Below, in pieces: positions 7,785 to 22,899 of a stretch of DNA of 41,815 bases (positions are counted from its first letter, which is position 1; every line of letters begins with the position of its first letter). Under the pieces are notes generated by a model. That model was not told the DNA's origin, searched no databases, and saw nothing but the letters and a program-made list of their open reading frames with translations. This stretch comes from Candidatus Frankia nodulisporulans. Its GTDB lineage: Bacteria; Actinomycetota; Actinomycetes; Frankiales; Frankiaceae. The stretch spans positions 1 through 41,815 of the forward strand of contig NZ_CADCWS010000013.1 of assembly GCF_902806475.1 (NCBI RefSeq), read 5' to 3'. The position numbers and the translations under genes were made by a program.

Positions 7785-7908
7785 TTCGGCGTGCCGGGCG
7801 TGCCGGGGCGTGACCGGCCGACGGTGAGTGGGGTCCGGGCGGCGGGGCGGGGTCGCGTGGTGGGATAGGGCGTCTCGTTCCCGCACCGTGTCCAGAAACG
7901 GAGCTGTG

Positions 7909-8367
7909 ATGCCGCTCAACCAGGACTTCGTCGGGCGGTGTTTCGTCGCCGAGGTGCCCTTCCAGGTCGGGCGCGAGCACATCCGGAAGTTCGCCCGGGC
8001 CGTCGGTGACGACAACCCGCTGTACCACGACGTGGCAGCGGCCAGGGCCGCCGGCTTCGCCGACCTCGTCGCCCCGCCGACGTTCCTGATCAACGCGATG
8101 CCCGGGACGCTGGGCCTGCCCACCGACGACCCGGCGCTCGGCCTCGACTACACCCTCGTCGTCCATGGCGAGCAGCGTTTCCAGCTGCACCGTCCGGTGG
8201 TCGCCGGGGACGAGCTGGTCACGTCGTCGACGCTGACCAGCATCCGGGCCGTGGGCCGCAACGAGCTGCTGGTGACCACGTACCAGTACGAGACGACCGG
8301 CGGCGAGCAGGTCGCCACCGGCATCTGCACCCTGGTGTCCCGCGGGACCGCCGCGCCGCGCGGATGA
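7909..8367 (+). CDS. FAS1-type/MaoC-like dehydratase N-terminal domain protein (HadA-like)
   Basis: The product has 152 residues of the N-terminal MaoC/hot-dog type. It starts MPLNQDFVGRCF, continues with FARAVGDDNPLYHD at about 28-41, and has the hot-dog stretch VVHGEQRFQLHRPVVAGDEL. In mycobacteria HadA is the substrate-tunnel partner of HadB in the 3-hydroxyacyl-ACP dehydratase of FAS-II. Here the acyl substrate is unknown and mycolate synthesis should not be assumed. The ATG at 7909 follows CGGAG. It overlaps the next gene by four bases (ATGA), so the two subunits are probably made together. Confidence 0.88.
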   Translation: MPLNQDFVGRCFVAEVPFQVGREHIRKFARAVGDDNPLYHDVAAARAAGFADLVAPPTFLINAMPGTLGLPTDDPALGLDYTLVVHGEQRFQLHRPVVAGDELVTSSTLTSIRAVGRNELLVTTYQYETTGGEQVATGICTLVSRGTAAPRG

Positions 8368-8864
8368 GCGCGTCACCGGCGGTGGACGGCAGGGCGGGCG
8401 AGACAGCGGTGGGGGAGACAGCGGTGGGGGAGACGATGACGGCGATGATCGGCTATGACGATGTCGAGGTCGGCACCGAACTTCCGGAGCGGCTGTTCCC
8501 GCTGCGCCGGGCCGATCTGGTCCGGTACGCGGGGGCGTCCGGCGACTTCAACCCCATCCACTGGAGCGATCGGGCGGCCGCCGAGGCGGGTCTGCCCGGG
8601 GTGATCGCGCACGGGATGCTCACGATGGCCACCGCCGCACGCCTGGTCACCGACTGGATCGGTGACCCGCGGGCGCTGGTGGAGATCGGGGTGAAGTTCT
8701 CCTCGCCGGTCGTCGTGCCCGACGACGACGAGGGGGCCACGGTGTCCGTGCGCGGGGTGGTGGAGAAGAAGCTCGACGGCAACCGGGTAGTGGTGAACCT
8801 CACCACCCGGTGCCGGGGCGAGAAGGTGCTGATGGCCTCGCGGGCCACCGTCCGACTGCCCTGA
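8364..8864 (+). CDS. MaoC-like (R)-hydratase / HadB-like dehydratase
   Basis: The product has 166 residues. The catalytic signature YAGASGDFNPIHWSD is at about 55-69, with Asp61 and His66 as the expected hydratase dyad, so this is the active subunit of the pair. The N-terminal 24 residues are coded by a 15-base tandem repeat (GETAV units) and are not conserved-looking. The GGGGGAG in that repeat could be the ribosome site for a later ATG at 8436 or 8445. I keep 8364 because it makes an ATGA overlap with the hadA-like stop. The gene converges on the aminotransferase, 11 bases apart. Confidence 0.88.
   Translation: MSASPAVDGRAGETAVGETAVGETMTAMIGYDDVEVGTELPERLFPLRRADLVRYAGASGDFNPIHWSDRAAAEAGLPGVIAHGMLTMATAARLVTDWIGDPRALVEIGVKFSSPVVVPDDDEGATVSVRGVVEKKLDGNRVVVNLTTRCRGEKVLMASRATVRLP
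8400..8435 (+). repeat. 15-base tandem repeat at the 5' end of the hadB-like gene
   Basis: GAGACAGCGGTGGGG occurs at 8400-8414 and again at 8415-8429, then GAGACG starts a third partial copy. It encodes GETAV-GETAV-GET, or lies in the leader if translation begins at 8436 or 8445. Confidence 0.8.
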
Positions 8865-8877
8865 GCTGGCCGCAGCT
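8864..8877. terminator. tiny hairpin between two convergent stop codons
   Basis: AGCTG (8864-8868) and CAGCT (8873-8877) flank GCCG. The hadB-like TGA (8862-8864) and the aminotransferase TAG (read from 8876-8878) touch the arms. A 5-bp stem is weak, so its role is uncertain. Confidence 0.3.
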
Positions 8878-10075
8878 AGTCGAGTTCGGCGAGCAGGGCG
8901 CCCACCCGGTCCACGCCCTTGACCAGGTCGTCGTCGCTGAGCGCGTAGGACAGGCGGGCGAAGCCCGGGGTTCCGAACGCCTCACCGGGGACGATCGCCA
9001 CACCCACCTCCTCGAGGATGAGCTGGCACAGCTGTGCGCTGGACGTCGGAGTCTTCCCCCGCAGCGGACGGCCCAGCACCGCCTGCAGCGACGGGTAGCA
9101 GTAGAACGCGCCCTGCGGCACCGGGCAGCGCACCCCGGGGATCTCGCTCAGCATGCGGTGCATGGTCAGCCGGCGCCGGTCGAAGGCGGTGCGCATCGTG
9201 GCGACCGCGTCCAGCGGGCCGGTGACGGCGGCGAGCGCGGCGGCCTGGGCGACGTTCGAGACGTTCGAGGTGGCATGCGACTGGAGGTTCGTCGCGGCGC
9301 TGATGACGTCGGTGGGGCCGATCAGCCAGCCGACCCGCCAACCGGTCATCGCGTAGGTCTTGGCGACGCCGTTGACGATGACGCACCGCTGCGCCAGATC
9401 CGGGACCTCGGCGAGGATCGAGGAGAACCGGGCCTCGCCGTAGACGAGGTGCTCGTAGATCTCGTCGGCCAGCACCCAGATGCCGGTCCGGGCCGCCCAC
9501 TCGCCGATCGCGCGGACCTCCTCGGGGGTGTGCACCGCACCGGTGGGGTTCGAGGGCGAACAGAACAGCAGCACCTTCGTGCGCTCCGTGCGGGCCGCCT
9601 CCAGCTGTTCGACGGTGACTCGGTAGTCGGCGTCGGGGCCGGTCACGACCTCGACCGGGACGCCGCCCGCGAGCCGGATCGACTCGGGATAGGTCGTCCA
9701 GTACGGCGCGGGCAGCAGCACCTCGTCACCCGGGTCGAGCAGCGTCGCGAACGCCTCGTAGACAGCCTGCTTACCGCCGTTGGTGATCAGAACCTGGCTC
9801 GGTGTCACCGTGACGCCGGAGTCGCGCCGGGTCTTCTCGGCGACCGCCGTGCGCAGCTCCGGCAACCCGCCCGACGGCGTGTAGCGGTGCATCCTGGGTT
9901 CGTGGCATGCGCGTTCGGCGGCGGCGACGATGTGCTCCGGAGTCGGGAAGTCCGGTTCGCCCGCGCCGAAGACAACGATGTCCTGTCCGGCGGCCTGCAT
10001 CGCCTTCGCCGTCGCGTCCACGGCGAGCGTGGCGGACGGGGCGATGGCGCCGATGCGGCGTGAGATCCTGCTCAT
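8876..10075 (-). CDS. class I/II PLP-dependent aminotransferase, aspartate aminotransferase-like
   Basis: The product has 399 residues, the usual length. Pyridoxal-phosphate residues are visible: Asn176 in SPSNPTG, Asp204 in LADEIYEHL, and Schiff-base Lys239 in [24 protein letters not shown] turn lies at about 65-75. The best match in memory is the bacterial Ib-type aspartate aminotransferase (L-aspartate plus 2-oxoglutarate to oxaloacetate plus glutamate). Prephenate activity is a known alternative in this group. The ATG at 10075 gives [11 protein letters not shown]; the frame stays open upstream without conserved residues. Confidence 0.92.
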   Translation of the reverse strand: MSRISRRIGAIAPSATLAVDATAKAMQAAGQDIVVFGAGEPDFPTPEHIVAAAERACHEPRMHRYTPSGGLPELRTAVAEKTRRDSGVTVTPSQVLITNGGKQAVYEAFATLLDPGDEVLLPAPYWTTYPESIRLAGGVPVEVVTGPDADYRVTVEQLEAARTERTKVLLFCSPSNPTGAVHTPEEVRAIGEWAARTGIWVLADEIYEHLVYGEARFSSILAEVPDLAQRCVIVNGVAKTYAMTGWRVGWLIGPTDVISAATNLQSHATSNVSNVAQAAALAAVTGPLDAVATMRTAFDRRRLTMHRMLSEIPGVRCPVPQGAFYCYPSLQAVLGRPLRGKTPTSSAQLCQLILEEVGVAIVPGEAFGTPGFARLSYALSDDDLVKGVDRVGALLAELD

Positions 10076-10381
10076 GGCACCTATGCTGCCATGGTGGCGG
10101 TGGGGGTCGACCGAGCACGCGGGGCCGGGCTCCCGGTCCACTTGGGTCGGTCCACACCACCCCACAGGTCCCGCTCCGGGCGTGTCCGGGCAGGTCGGTG
10201 CGCGGGTCGACCGGGTCGACCGGGTCCTGCGCGGTTGGCGTTCGTGGTGTTCGGCCGCGCAGGGGGTATGCTCGATCCGCCCGGGCACCCATTCCGGTGA
10301 CCGGCCCGCAGCTCGAACCGTGCGTTACGGTAGGAGCGCCTCATGTGCGGGGCGGTGGCGGCGGGGGTCAGGGAGTGTTCT
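10076..10381. other. spacer upstream of aminotransferase and tRNA-Trp
   Basis: No gene is seen. GGGTCGACC is repeated at 10204-10212 and 10213-10221 with a third partial copy, giving overlapping GGTCGACC palindromes. GGTATGCTCG at 10265-10274 repeats the presumed tRNA-Tyr -10 region. TTACGGT at 10325 is another possible -10 closer to tRNA-Trp. Confidence 0.35.
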
Positions 10382-10454
10382 AGGGGCGTGGCTCAATTGG
10401 TAGAGCACCGGTCTCCAAAACCGGCGGTTGCAGGTTCGAGTCCTGTCGCCCCTG
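10382..10454 (+). tRNA. tRNA-Trp (anticodon CCA)
   Basis: Acceptor AGGGGCG (10382-10388) pairs with CGCCCCT (10447-10453), with discriminator G; the 3' CCA is not encoded. The anticodon stem CCGGT/ACCGG holds CTCCAAA with CCA at 10415-10417. The T loop is TTCGAGT. It lies 47 bases upstream of secE, the common actinobacterial trpT-secE-nusG arrangement. Confidence 0.97.
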
Positions 10455-10501
10455 CGCTGTTCGACGGTCTGGTTGGTTCGGCGACTGAGTGGGTGGAGTG
10501 A

Positions 10502-10750
10502 GTGGCGACCGATACCCGTGACGCGGCACCGCGTCCGAGGGGGGCCACGCGTGCCGCGACTCGGCGTCGTTACCGGCCCGTGCAGTTCATCCGCGAGGTC
10601 ATGGCGGAGCTCCGGAAGGTGGTCTACCCGGGGCGGAGCGAGCTTGTCACCTACGTGGCGGTGGTGCTGATCTTCGTCACCGTGGTGACGGCCTTCGTGG
10701 CCAGCCTCGACTTCGGGCTGACGAAGGCGATCCTCGCGATCTTCGGCTGA
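10502..10750 (+). CDS. secE: preprotein translocase subunit SecE
   Basis: The product has 82 residues. An Arg/Ala-rich cytosolic N terminus is followed by the conserved amphipathic FIREVMAELRKVVYPGRSE (29-47), then one membrane helix at about 48-70. This is the short, single-span SecE of actinobacteria, which clamps SecY. The GTG start follows GGTGGAG. It is between tRNA-Trp and nusG, as is usual. Confidence 0.95.
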   Translation: MATDTRDAAPRPRGATRAATRRRYRPVQFIREVMAELRKVVYPGRSELVTYVAVVLIFVTVVTAFVASLDFGLTKAILAIFG

Positions 10751-10877
10751 CGGGGCTGCTCGGCTGGCGGTTGCCTGACGCCGGGTCGGCGACCGCTCGC
10801 CCGCACCATGCCCGCGCAGCGTCCCGCTGGCGCGGAGTCAGAGCACCAGAAGCGTTCACGAGAAAAGGATCGCCCGC

Positions 10878-11669
10878 GTGTCCCAGTCCCCCGAGCACGC
10901 CTCCTCCGAGCAGGGGGAAGCCCTCGCCCGTCTCGATCCCCTGGCGGCGTTCGAGCGGGACGAGGTGGCGAGCACGGACGCCGGCGCCGAGCCCGACGAG
11001 CTCCCGGGCGACCAGGCGTCCGATGCCGAGCCCGCATCGCAGGAGCCGTCCGCGGGCTCCCCCTCGACCGTCGTCCCCGAAGAGGAGGACGAGGTCGACG
11101 AGGCGGAGCTGCTGCTTCGCGCGATCGAGGACGCACCGGGCGAGTGGTATGTCGTGCACTCCTACGCGGGCTACGAGAACAAGGTCAAGACGAACCTCGA
11201 GACCCGGATCTCCAGCCTCAACATGGAGGACTACATCTTCCAGATCGAGGTGCCGACCGAAGAGGTCCCGGTCGTCAAGAACGGCAAGCGGCAGATGGTC
11301 CTGCAGAAGAAGTACCCGGGGTACATCTACGTCCGGATGGACCTGACCGACCAGTCCTGGTCGGCGGTGCGTAACACGCCGGGTGTGACCGGGTTCGTCG
11401 GGCTGACCAACCGGCCGTCGCCGCTGCGCCGGGAAGAGGTGCAGTCGATCCTCGCGCCGCCGGCGCCGAAGGAGAAGAAGGTCGAGACCGTCCGGGTCCA
11501 GGAGTACGAGGTCGGAGAGTCGGTCACCGTCATGGACGGCCCCTTCGCCACGCTCCCAGCTACCATCAGCGAGATCAACCTTGACGCTCAGCGGTTGAAG
11601 GTGCTGGTCTCGATCTTCGGTCGGGAGACTCCCGTCGAGCTCCAGTTCAACCAGGTGGCGAAGATCTGA
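10878..11669 (+). CDS. nusG: transcription termination/antitermination factor NusG
   Basis: The product has 263 residues. The first ~87 are a low-complexity acidic Ser/Glu/Asp/Ala extension, common in actinobacterial NusG. The NGN domain begins at [16 protein letters not shown] (residue 88), which binds the RNA polymerase clamp. The KOW domain (about 213-263) has [19 protein letters not shown] and ends [11 protein letters not shown]. The GTG start lies behind AAAGGA. It is followed by rplK after 53 bases. Confidence 0.96.
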   Translation: MSQSPEHASSEQGEALARLDPLAAFERDEVASTDAGAEPDELPGDQASDAEPASQEPSAGSPSTVVPEEEDEVDEAELLLRAIEDAPGEWYVVHSYAGYENKVKTNLETRISSLNMEDYIFQIEVPTEEVPVVKNGKRQMVLQKKYPGYIYVRMDLTDQSWSAVRNTPGVTGFVGLTNRPSPLRREEVQSILAPPAPKEKKVETVRVQEYEVGESVTVMDGPFATLPATISEINLDAQRLKVLVSIFGRETPVELQFNQVAKI

Positions 11670-11722
11670 CCATCCGGTCCGCGTAACCCGAAAGCCAGCA
11701 GCCCCGGCAGGAAGACGAGCAC

Positions 11723-12157
11723 ATGCCGCCCAAGAAGAAGAAGATCACCGCGATCATCAAGCTCCAGATCAACGCGGGCAAGGCCACTCCGGCTCCGCCG
11801 GTCGGCCCCGCGCTGGGCCAGCACGGTGTGAACATCATGGAGTTCTGCAAGCAGTACAACGTGGCCACCGAGTCGCAGACCGGCAATGTCGTGCCGGTCG
11901 AGATCACCGTGTACGAGGACCGCTCGTTCACCTTCGTCACCAAGACCCCGCCGGCCGCGAGGCTCATCCTCAAGGCCGCCGGCGTCGACAAGGGCAGCGG
12001 TACCCCGCACCGGGACAAGGTCGCCAAGCTGACGCCCGCCCAGGTGCGTGAGATCGCGCAGACCAAGATGCCCGACCTCAACGCGACGACGATCGAGGCC
12101 GCGGAGAAGATCATCGCGGGGACCGCCCGCTCGATGGGGATCACCGTCGGCGACTAG
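11723..12157 (+). CDS. rplK: 50S ribosomal protein L11
   Basis: The product has 144 residues, normal length. The N-terminal domain carries [23 protein letters not shown] (the proline-rich helix of the thiopeptide site) and the C-terminal domain binds 23S rRNA at the GTPase-associated centre. [12 protein letters not shown] is a typical actinobacterial start. The ATG is preceded by GCAGGAAGACGAG. The 103-base gap to rplA has no obvious terminator, so the genes are probably cotranscribed. Confidence 0.98.
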   Translation: MPPKKKKITAIIKLQINAGKATPAPPVGPALGQHGVNIMEFCKQYNVATESQTGNVVPVEITVYEDRSFTFVTKTPPAARLILKAAGVDKGSGTPHRDKVAKLTPAQVREIAQTKMPDLNATTIEAAEKIIAGTARSMGITVGD

Positions 12158-12260
12158 TTCGCCGTCACCACCTCCCCGCACGACCGATCCAACGCCGTGG
12201 GAGGGCGTACGGGCGACCGTGGCGTCGTCCGGCCGTCCGCCGGCACCACGAGGAGACAGC

Positions 12261-12977
12261 ATGAAGCGCAGCAAGGCATACCGCACCGCAGCGGAGAAGA
12301 TCAACCCGGATAACCTGTACAGCCCGCTGGAGGCCGTCCGGCTGGCGCAGGAGACCTCCACCACCAAGTACGACGCGACCGTCGAGGTCGCGATCCGGCT
12401 CGGCGTCGACCCGCGCAAGGCCGACCAGATGGTCCGCGGCACCGTCAACCTCCCGCACGGCACCGGCAAGTCGCCGCGGGTCGCGGTGTTCGCCGCCGGT
12501 GAGAAGGCCGCCGAGGCCACCGCCGCCGGCGCCGACATCGTCGGCAGTGACGACCTGGTCGCCCGGATCCAGGAGGGCTTCCTGGACTTCGACGCCACCG
12601 TCGCCACGCCCGACCAGATGGCCAAGGTCGGCCGGATCGCCCGCATCCTGGGCCCGCGTGGCCTGATGCCGAACCCGAAGACCGGCACGGTCACCCTGGA
12701 CATCGGCAAGGCCGTGTCCGACATCAAGGGCGGTAAGATCAACTTCCGCGTCGACAAGCAGGGCAACCTGCACATCGTCGTCGGCAAGACGAGCTTCACC
12801 GACGCCCAGCTGATCGAGAACTACACGGCGGCGATCGACGAGATCGTTCGGGTCAAGCCGTCGGCGGCGAAGGGCCGGTACCTCAGGAAGATCACCTTCG
12901 CCACCACGATGGGCCCCGGCATCCCGGTCGACCCGAACCGCGTTCGCAACCTGCTCGAGGACGCGGTCACCGCCTGA
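12261..12977 (+). CDS. rplA: 50S ribosomal protein L1
   Basis: The product has 238 residues, within the family norm. It forms the L1 stalk that helps E-site tRNA release, and in many bacteria it represses its own operon. The conserved [17 protein letters not shown] lies at about 129-145 and the [11 protein letters not shown] segment follows. The ATG at 12261 follows GAGGAGACAGC, an excellent ribosome site; the longer open frame begins inside rplK and is excluded. A strong terminator follows 24 bases after the stop. Confidence 0.98.
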   Translation: MKRSKAYRTAAEKINPDNLYSPLEAVRLAQETSTTKYDATVEVAIRLGVDPRKADQMVRGTVNLPHGTGKSPRVAVFAAGEKAAEATAAGADIVGSDDLVARIQEGFLDFDATVATPDQMAKVGRIARILGPRGLMPNPKTGTVTLDIGKAVSDIKGGKINFRVDKQGNLHIVVGKTSFTDAQLIENYTAAIDEIVRVKPSAAKGRYLRKITFATTMGPGIPVDPNRVRNLLEDAVTA

Positions 12978-13001
12978 TCCTCGGCGCCCCCGCATTCCTG
13001 C

Positions 13002-13040
13002 CCACCAGCCCGGACCAGCGCACCTGGTCCGGGCTGGTGG
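13002..13040 (+). terminator. strong terminator after rplA
   Basis: A perfect 17-bp inverted repeat (13002-13018 with 13024-13040) has a 5-base loop. It is followed directly by CATGTCGGGG, with no U-tract. A second palindrome, GGGCCCG/CGGGCCC, at 13048-13065 is again followed by GGCGGCATGTC. Confidence 0.85.
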
Positions 13041-13079
13041 CATGTCGGGGCCCGGGCTCGGGCCCGGCGGCATGTCGCG

Positions 13080-13085
13080 TACACT
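13080..13085 (+). promoter_or_regulatory. candidate -10 of the rplJL transcript
   Basis: TACACT matches the -10 seen for rpoB at 14770. I see no convincing -35. It lies about 25 bases before the start of the L10-type leader, so the leader would be transcribed from here. Confidence 0.45.
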
Positions 13086-13104
13086 GAACGACGATCACAG
13101 TTTT

Positions 13105-13245
13105 TCCACCGAAGACCGCTGGTCGCCGTCGTCCTCCACGGCGCGTGGGGCATCACGAACGCCCCTCGCACGCTGTGGCTGGGTCGACAGCCGAAGGCCC
13201 CGATCATTGTGGGCGGCCCGCGTAGGTGACGGTCAGCGAAGGACT
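13105..13245 (+). promoter_or_regulatory. ribosomal protein L10-type mRNA leader
   Basis: The region between the rplA terminator and rplJ carries the elements known from bacterial L10 leaders: GAAGACCGCTGG near 13111-13122, CGAAGGCCCC near 13194-13203, and CGTAGGTGACGGTCAGCG at 13221-13238. CGCTG (13117-13121) and CCGTC (13126-13130) can pair with GACGG.CAGCG (13228-13238), closing the structure. L10(L12)4 binding is known to repress translation of rplJL in other bacteria; the assignment here is by pattern memory. Confidence 0.6.
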
Positions 13246-13369
13246 GCGGTAGCCCATGGACGAGGCTCCGCGCCCATCACGCCCCGTGCGCCTGCGCCGG
13301 GGCGTTCGTCGTTTCCGGGGCTGCGCGGATGGTTGAACGGATGACCGGCGCACATCCTGAAGGAGCCCC

Positions 13370-13960
13370 ATGGCGAAAGCTGAGAAGACCGCCGCGGTGG
13401 CGGAGATCGCCGAGGACTTCCGTTCCTCGACAGCCGCGGTGCTCACCGAGTACCGCGGTCTCACGGTCAGCCAGCTCACCGAGCTGCGGCGTGCCCTTGG
13501 TACGGGTACCCGCTACGCGGTCGTCAAGAACACCCTCACCAAGATCGCGGCGAACCAGGCTGGCGTCACCGGGCTCGACGAGCTGTTCGTCGGTCCGACC
13601 GCCGTCGCCTTCGTCAGCGGTGACCCGGTCGTGGCCGCGAAGGGCCTGCGTGACTTCGCGAAGGCCAACCCGGCGCTGGTCGTCAAGGGCGGTGTCGTCG
13701 AAGGGCGGCCGCTGAGCGCCGAGGAGATCCGCAAGCTTGCCGACGTCGAGTCCCGTGAGGTGCTGCTGGCGAAGCTGGCCGGCGCCATGAAGGGCTCGCT
13801 GTCCGGCGCGGTCGGCCTGTTCGCCGCCCCGCTGTCGCAGGTCGCCCGACTGGCCGAGGCGCTGCGCGAGCAGCGGGCGAGCGAGGCCCCGGCGGTCGAG
13901 ACCGAGGCCGCCCCGGCGGCCGAGGGCGAGACCGAGCCGGCCGCCGTCGCCGCCGAGTGA
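13370..13960 (+). CDS. rplJ: 50S ribosomal protein L10
   Basis: The product has 196 residues. The N-terminal rRNA-binding domain ([33 protein letters not shown] start) includes [14 protein letters not shown]. The C-terminal helix that carries L12 dimers is at about 145-170. A 25-residue Ala/Glu tail follows, longer than in E. coli (165 residues) but usual for actinobacteria. The ATG lies behind AAGGAG. It is preceded by the L10-type leader and followed by rplL after 126 bases. Confidence 0.98.
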   Translation: MAKAEKTAAVAEIAEDFRSSTAAVLTEYRGLTVSQLTELRRALGTGTRYAVVKNTLTKIAANQAGVTGLDELFVGPTAVAFVSGDPVVAAKGLRDFAKANPALVVKGGVVEGRPLSAEEIRKLADVESREVLLAKLAGAMKGSLSGAVGLFAAPLSQVARLAEALREQRASEAPAVETEAAPAAEGETEPAAVAAE

Positions 13961-14086
13961 CGTCCGCACCACCAGGCTGAACCCGTACCACCCCCCGAGA
14001 CAGACGCCGGACGCCGCCCTGGCCGCATCAGGCCGGGCATCGGCGCTGGCGCCGAGTAACAGACCGATCAGGAAGGAACCGCCATC

Positions 14087-14479
14087 ATGGCGAAGCTGTC
14101 CACCGAAGAGCTGCTGGACGCGTTCAAGGAACTGACCCTGCTCGAGCTCTCCGAGTTCGTGAAGCAGTTCGAGGAGACCTTCGGCGTCACCGCCGCGGCG
14201 CCGGTCGCCGTCGCCGCGGCCCCGGCTGCCGGTGGCGCGGGCGGCGACGCCGCGGCCGTCGAGGAGCAGGACGAGTTCGACGTGATCCTCGAGTCCGTCG
14301 GCGACAAGAAGATCCAGGTCATCAAGGAGGTGCGCGCGCTGACCAGCCTCGGCCTCAAGGAGGCCAAGGACCTCGTCGACGGCGCGCCGAAGCCTGTCCT
14401 GGAGAAGGTCGCCAAGGAGGCCGCGGAGAAGGCCAAGGCGGCCCTCGAGGGCGCCGGGGCGAGCGTCACCGTCAAGTAG
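14087..14479 (+). CDS. rplL: 50S ribosomal protein L7/L12
   Basis: The product has 130 residues. The N-terminal dimerisation part ([30 protein letters not shown]) is followed by an Ala/Gly/Pro hinge at about 38-60. The C-terminal factor-binding domain has the typical [27 protein letters not shown]. It forms the mobile stalk that recruits EF-Tu and EF-G. The ATG follows AGGAAGGAACCGCC. An 18-bp hairpin terminator follows 39 bases after the stop. Confidence 0.98.
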   Translation: MAKLSTEELLDAFKELTLLELSEFVKQFEETFGVTAAAPVAVAAAPAAGGAGGDAAAVEEQDEFDVILESVGDKKIQVIKEVRALTSLGLKEAKDLVDGAPKPVLEKVAKEAAEKAKAALEGAGASVTVK

Positions 14480-14518
14480 TTCCGACGGGCGCCTGGGCGC
14501 CCGGCGTAGCACCTGTGA

Positions 14519-14557
14519 CCGTGGGCCGGGACACCTCCGAGGTGTCCCGGCCCACGG
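14519..14557 (+). terminator. strong terminator after rplL
   Basis: A perfect 18-bp inverted repeat (14519-14536 with 14540-14557) has a 3-base loop CCG. It is followed at once by CATGTGCGG. It separates rplJL from the rpoBC promoter region. Confidence 0.88.
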
Positions 14558-14746
14558 CATGTGCGGCGGCGGAAATGCCCGGATGCACTGCTACGTAAGG
14601 GCTTGGGCAGGTCGGGCTGTTCGTGACGTTTTCCCGAGGGGGGTTGACTGCCTCAGTGGATCGGGGTTCCATCATGTCGCGAACACTCGTCGGGAAGCAG
14701 ATGCGGTGAGCTACGTTCCCTACGCGCGGTTGATCCGCGCCTGGCC

Positions 14747-14775
14747 TTGCCAGCGGTGTGCCTGTCGGCTACACT
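14747..14775 (+). promoter_or_regulatory. main rpoB promoter
   Basis: TTGCCA (14747-14752) and TACACT (14770-14775) are separated by exactly 17 bases, an excellent primary-sigma promoter for this genome. The start would be near 14782, giving an rpoB leader of about 600 bases. Confidence 0.7.
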
Positions 14776-15378
14776 GCTAGTTTGCGCTGCCCTTTTCGTT
14801 GCATCGGTTCCGTTGACGTCGGTTCCCGGGCGAGGTCGGGCTCTCCAGTGGGGGTCTGGTCCATGCCGCCGGGTGGCCCCGGTTGCTCGCCAGAGCCATG
14901 TCTGCGGCGGATTCCGGTTCGACGTGAAGGCGCGCTGCCGTGCTGGTGCCTGGCACGGCTTCTAGCAGCCACACCGAGGAACCCAACGCCCGTGCACCGA
15001 CCCGTTGTTCTCAGCGGACCCAGGCGTCGCCGCGCGCTCGCGCCGCGACGGCCCTTCGGCGTGCCCGCAGTCAGCCGAACGCCAGCCGCACCGACCGGGT
15101 GCGACTTCGCGGGCCGATGGACCAGGAACCGACGGATCCCGCTGCGGGACGGGGGTTTACTCCGACCGCGTGACCGGTCGCCGAGTCAGTGGCCAGTCGG
15201 CCGGCGACCCCGCGACGTTCGTCCCGCGAGAGACGTCCCGCGGTCATCCTCTCACCGGCGGGGCACCCCCGCCGCCGTTCCCGACAACCGTAGCGAGACA
15301 CTGATCACCTGACCACCCCCGACGGATCCTTGACGTCCGCGACGCCAGCCCGACGATCAGGCCACCGGAAGGACCACC
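14776..15378 (+). other. long untranslated leader of rpoBC
   Basis: About 600 bases separate the promoter from the rpoB start. Frames here are Arg/Pro/Thr-rich and lack protein character, so no gene is called. The first part contains GCTAGTTTGCGCTGCCC at 14776-14792, directly after the -10. Actinobacterial rpoB genes commonly have long leaders; no known riboswitch class was recognised. Confidence 0.5.
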
Positions 15379-18804
<3,426 letters not shown>

Positions 18805-18850
18805 CCGACTCCCTGCGTCCCGACCGAGATAGAGAGAGCAGGCGACAGTC

Positions 18851-22741
<3,891 letters not shown>

Positions 22742-22803
22742 CCCGCTGATCCGACGCGCCGGGTGGTTCGCTACCGCGCGCGTCGGTCGACGGTGCTGTG
22801 ACC

Positions 22804-22841
22804 GGCGGCCCGGTTCTCTCCCCGGAGGGAACCGGGCCGCC
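22804..22841 (+). terminator. terminator after rpoC
   Basis: GGCGGCCCGGTTC (22804-22816) pairs perfectly with 22829-22841 around a 12-base loop. GTCGTCATGTGG follows, again without a U-tract. Confidence 0.8.
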
Positions 22842-22899
22842 GTCGTCATGTGGTGGGAAGCCGTCCCGTGGTGGGAGGGGAAGTGGGAGGGGAACAGGA

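Noticed and set aside
12048-12260. N-terminal extension of L1 into rplK
   Set aside because: Arg/Ser-rich shadow of rplK; the ATG at 12261 has an ideal GAGGAG site and gives the normal L1 length.
14644-14672. TTGACT at 14644 as an extra rpoB promoter
   Set aside because: No -10-like hexamer at 16-19 bases (TTCCAT at 17 is poor); the 14747 promoter is much better.
14758-15312. Open frames in the rpoB leader as a possible gene
   Set aside because: Arg/Pro/Ser-rich, no ribosome site, no recognisable domain; better read as untranslated leader.
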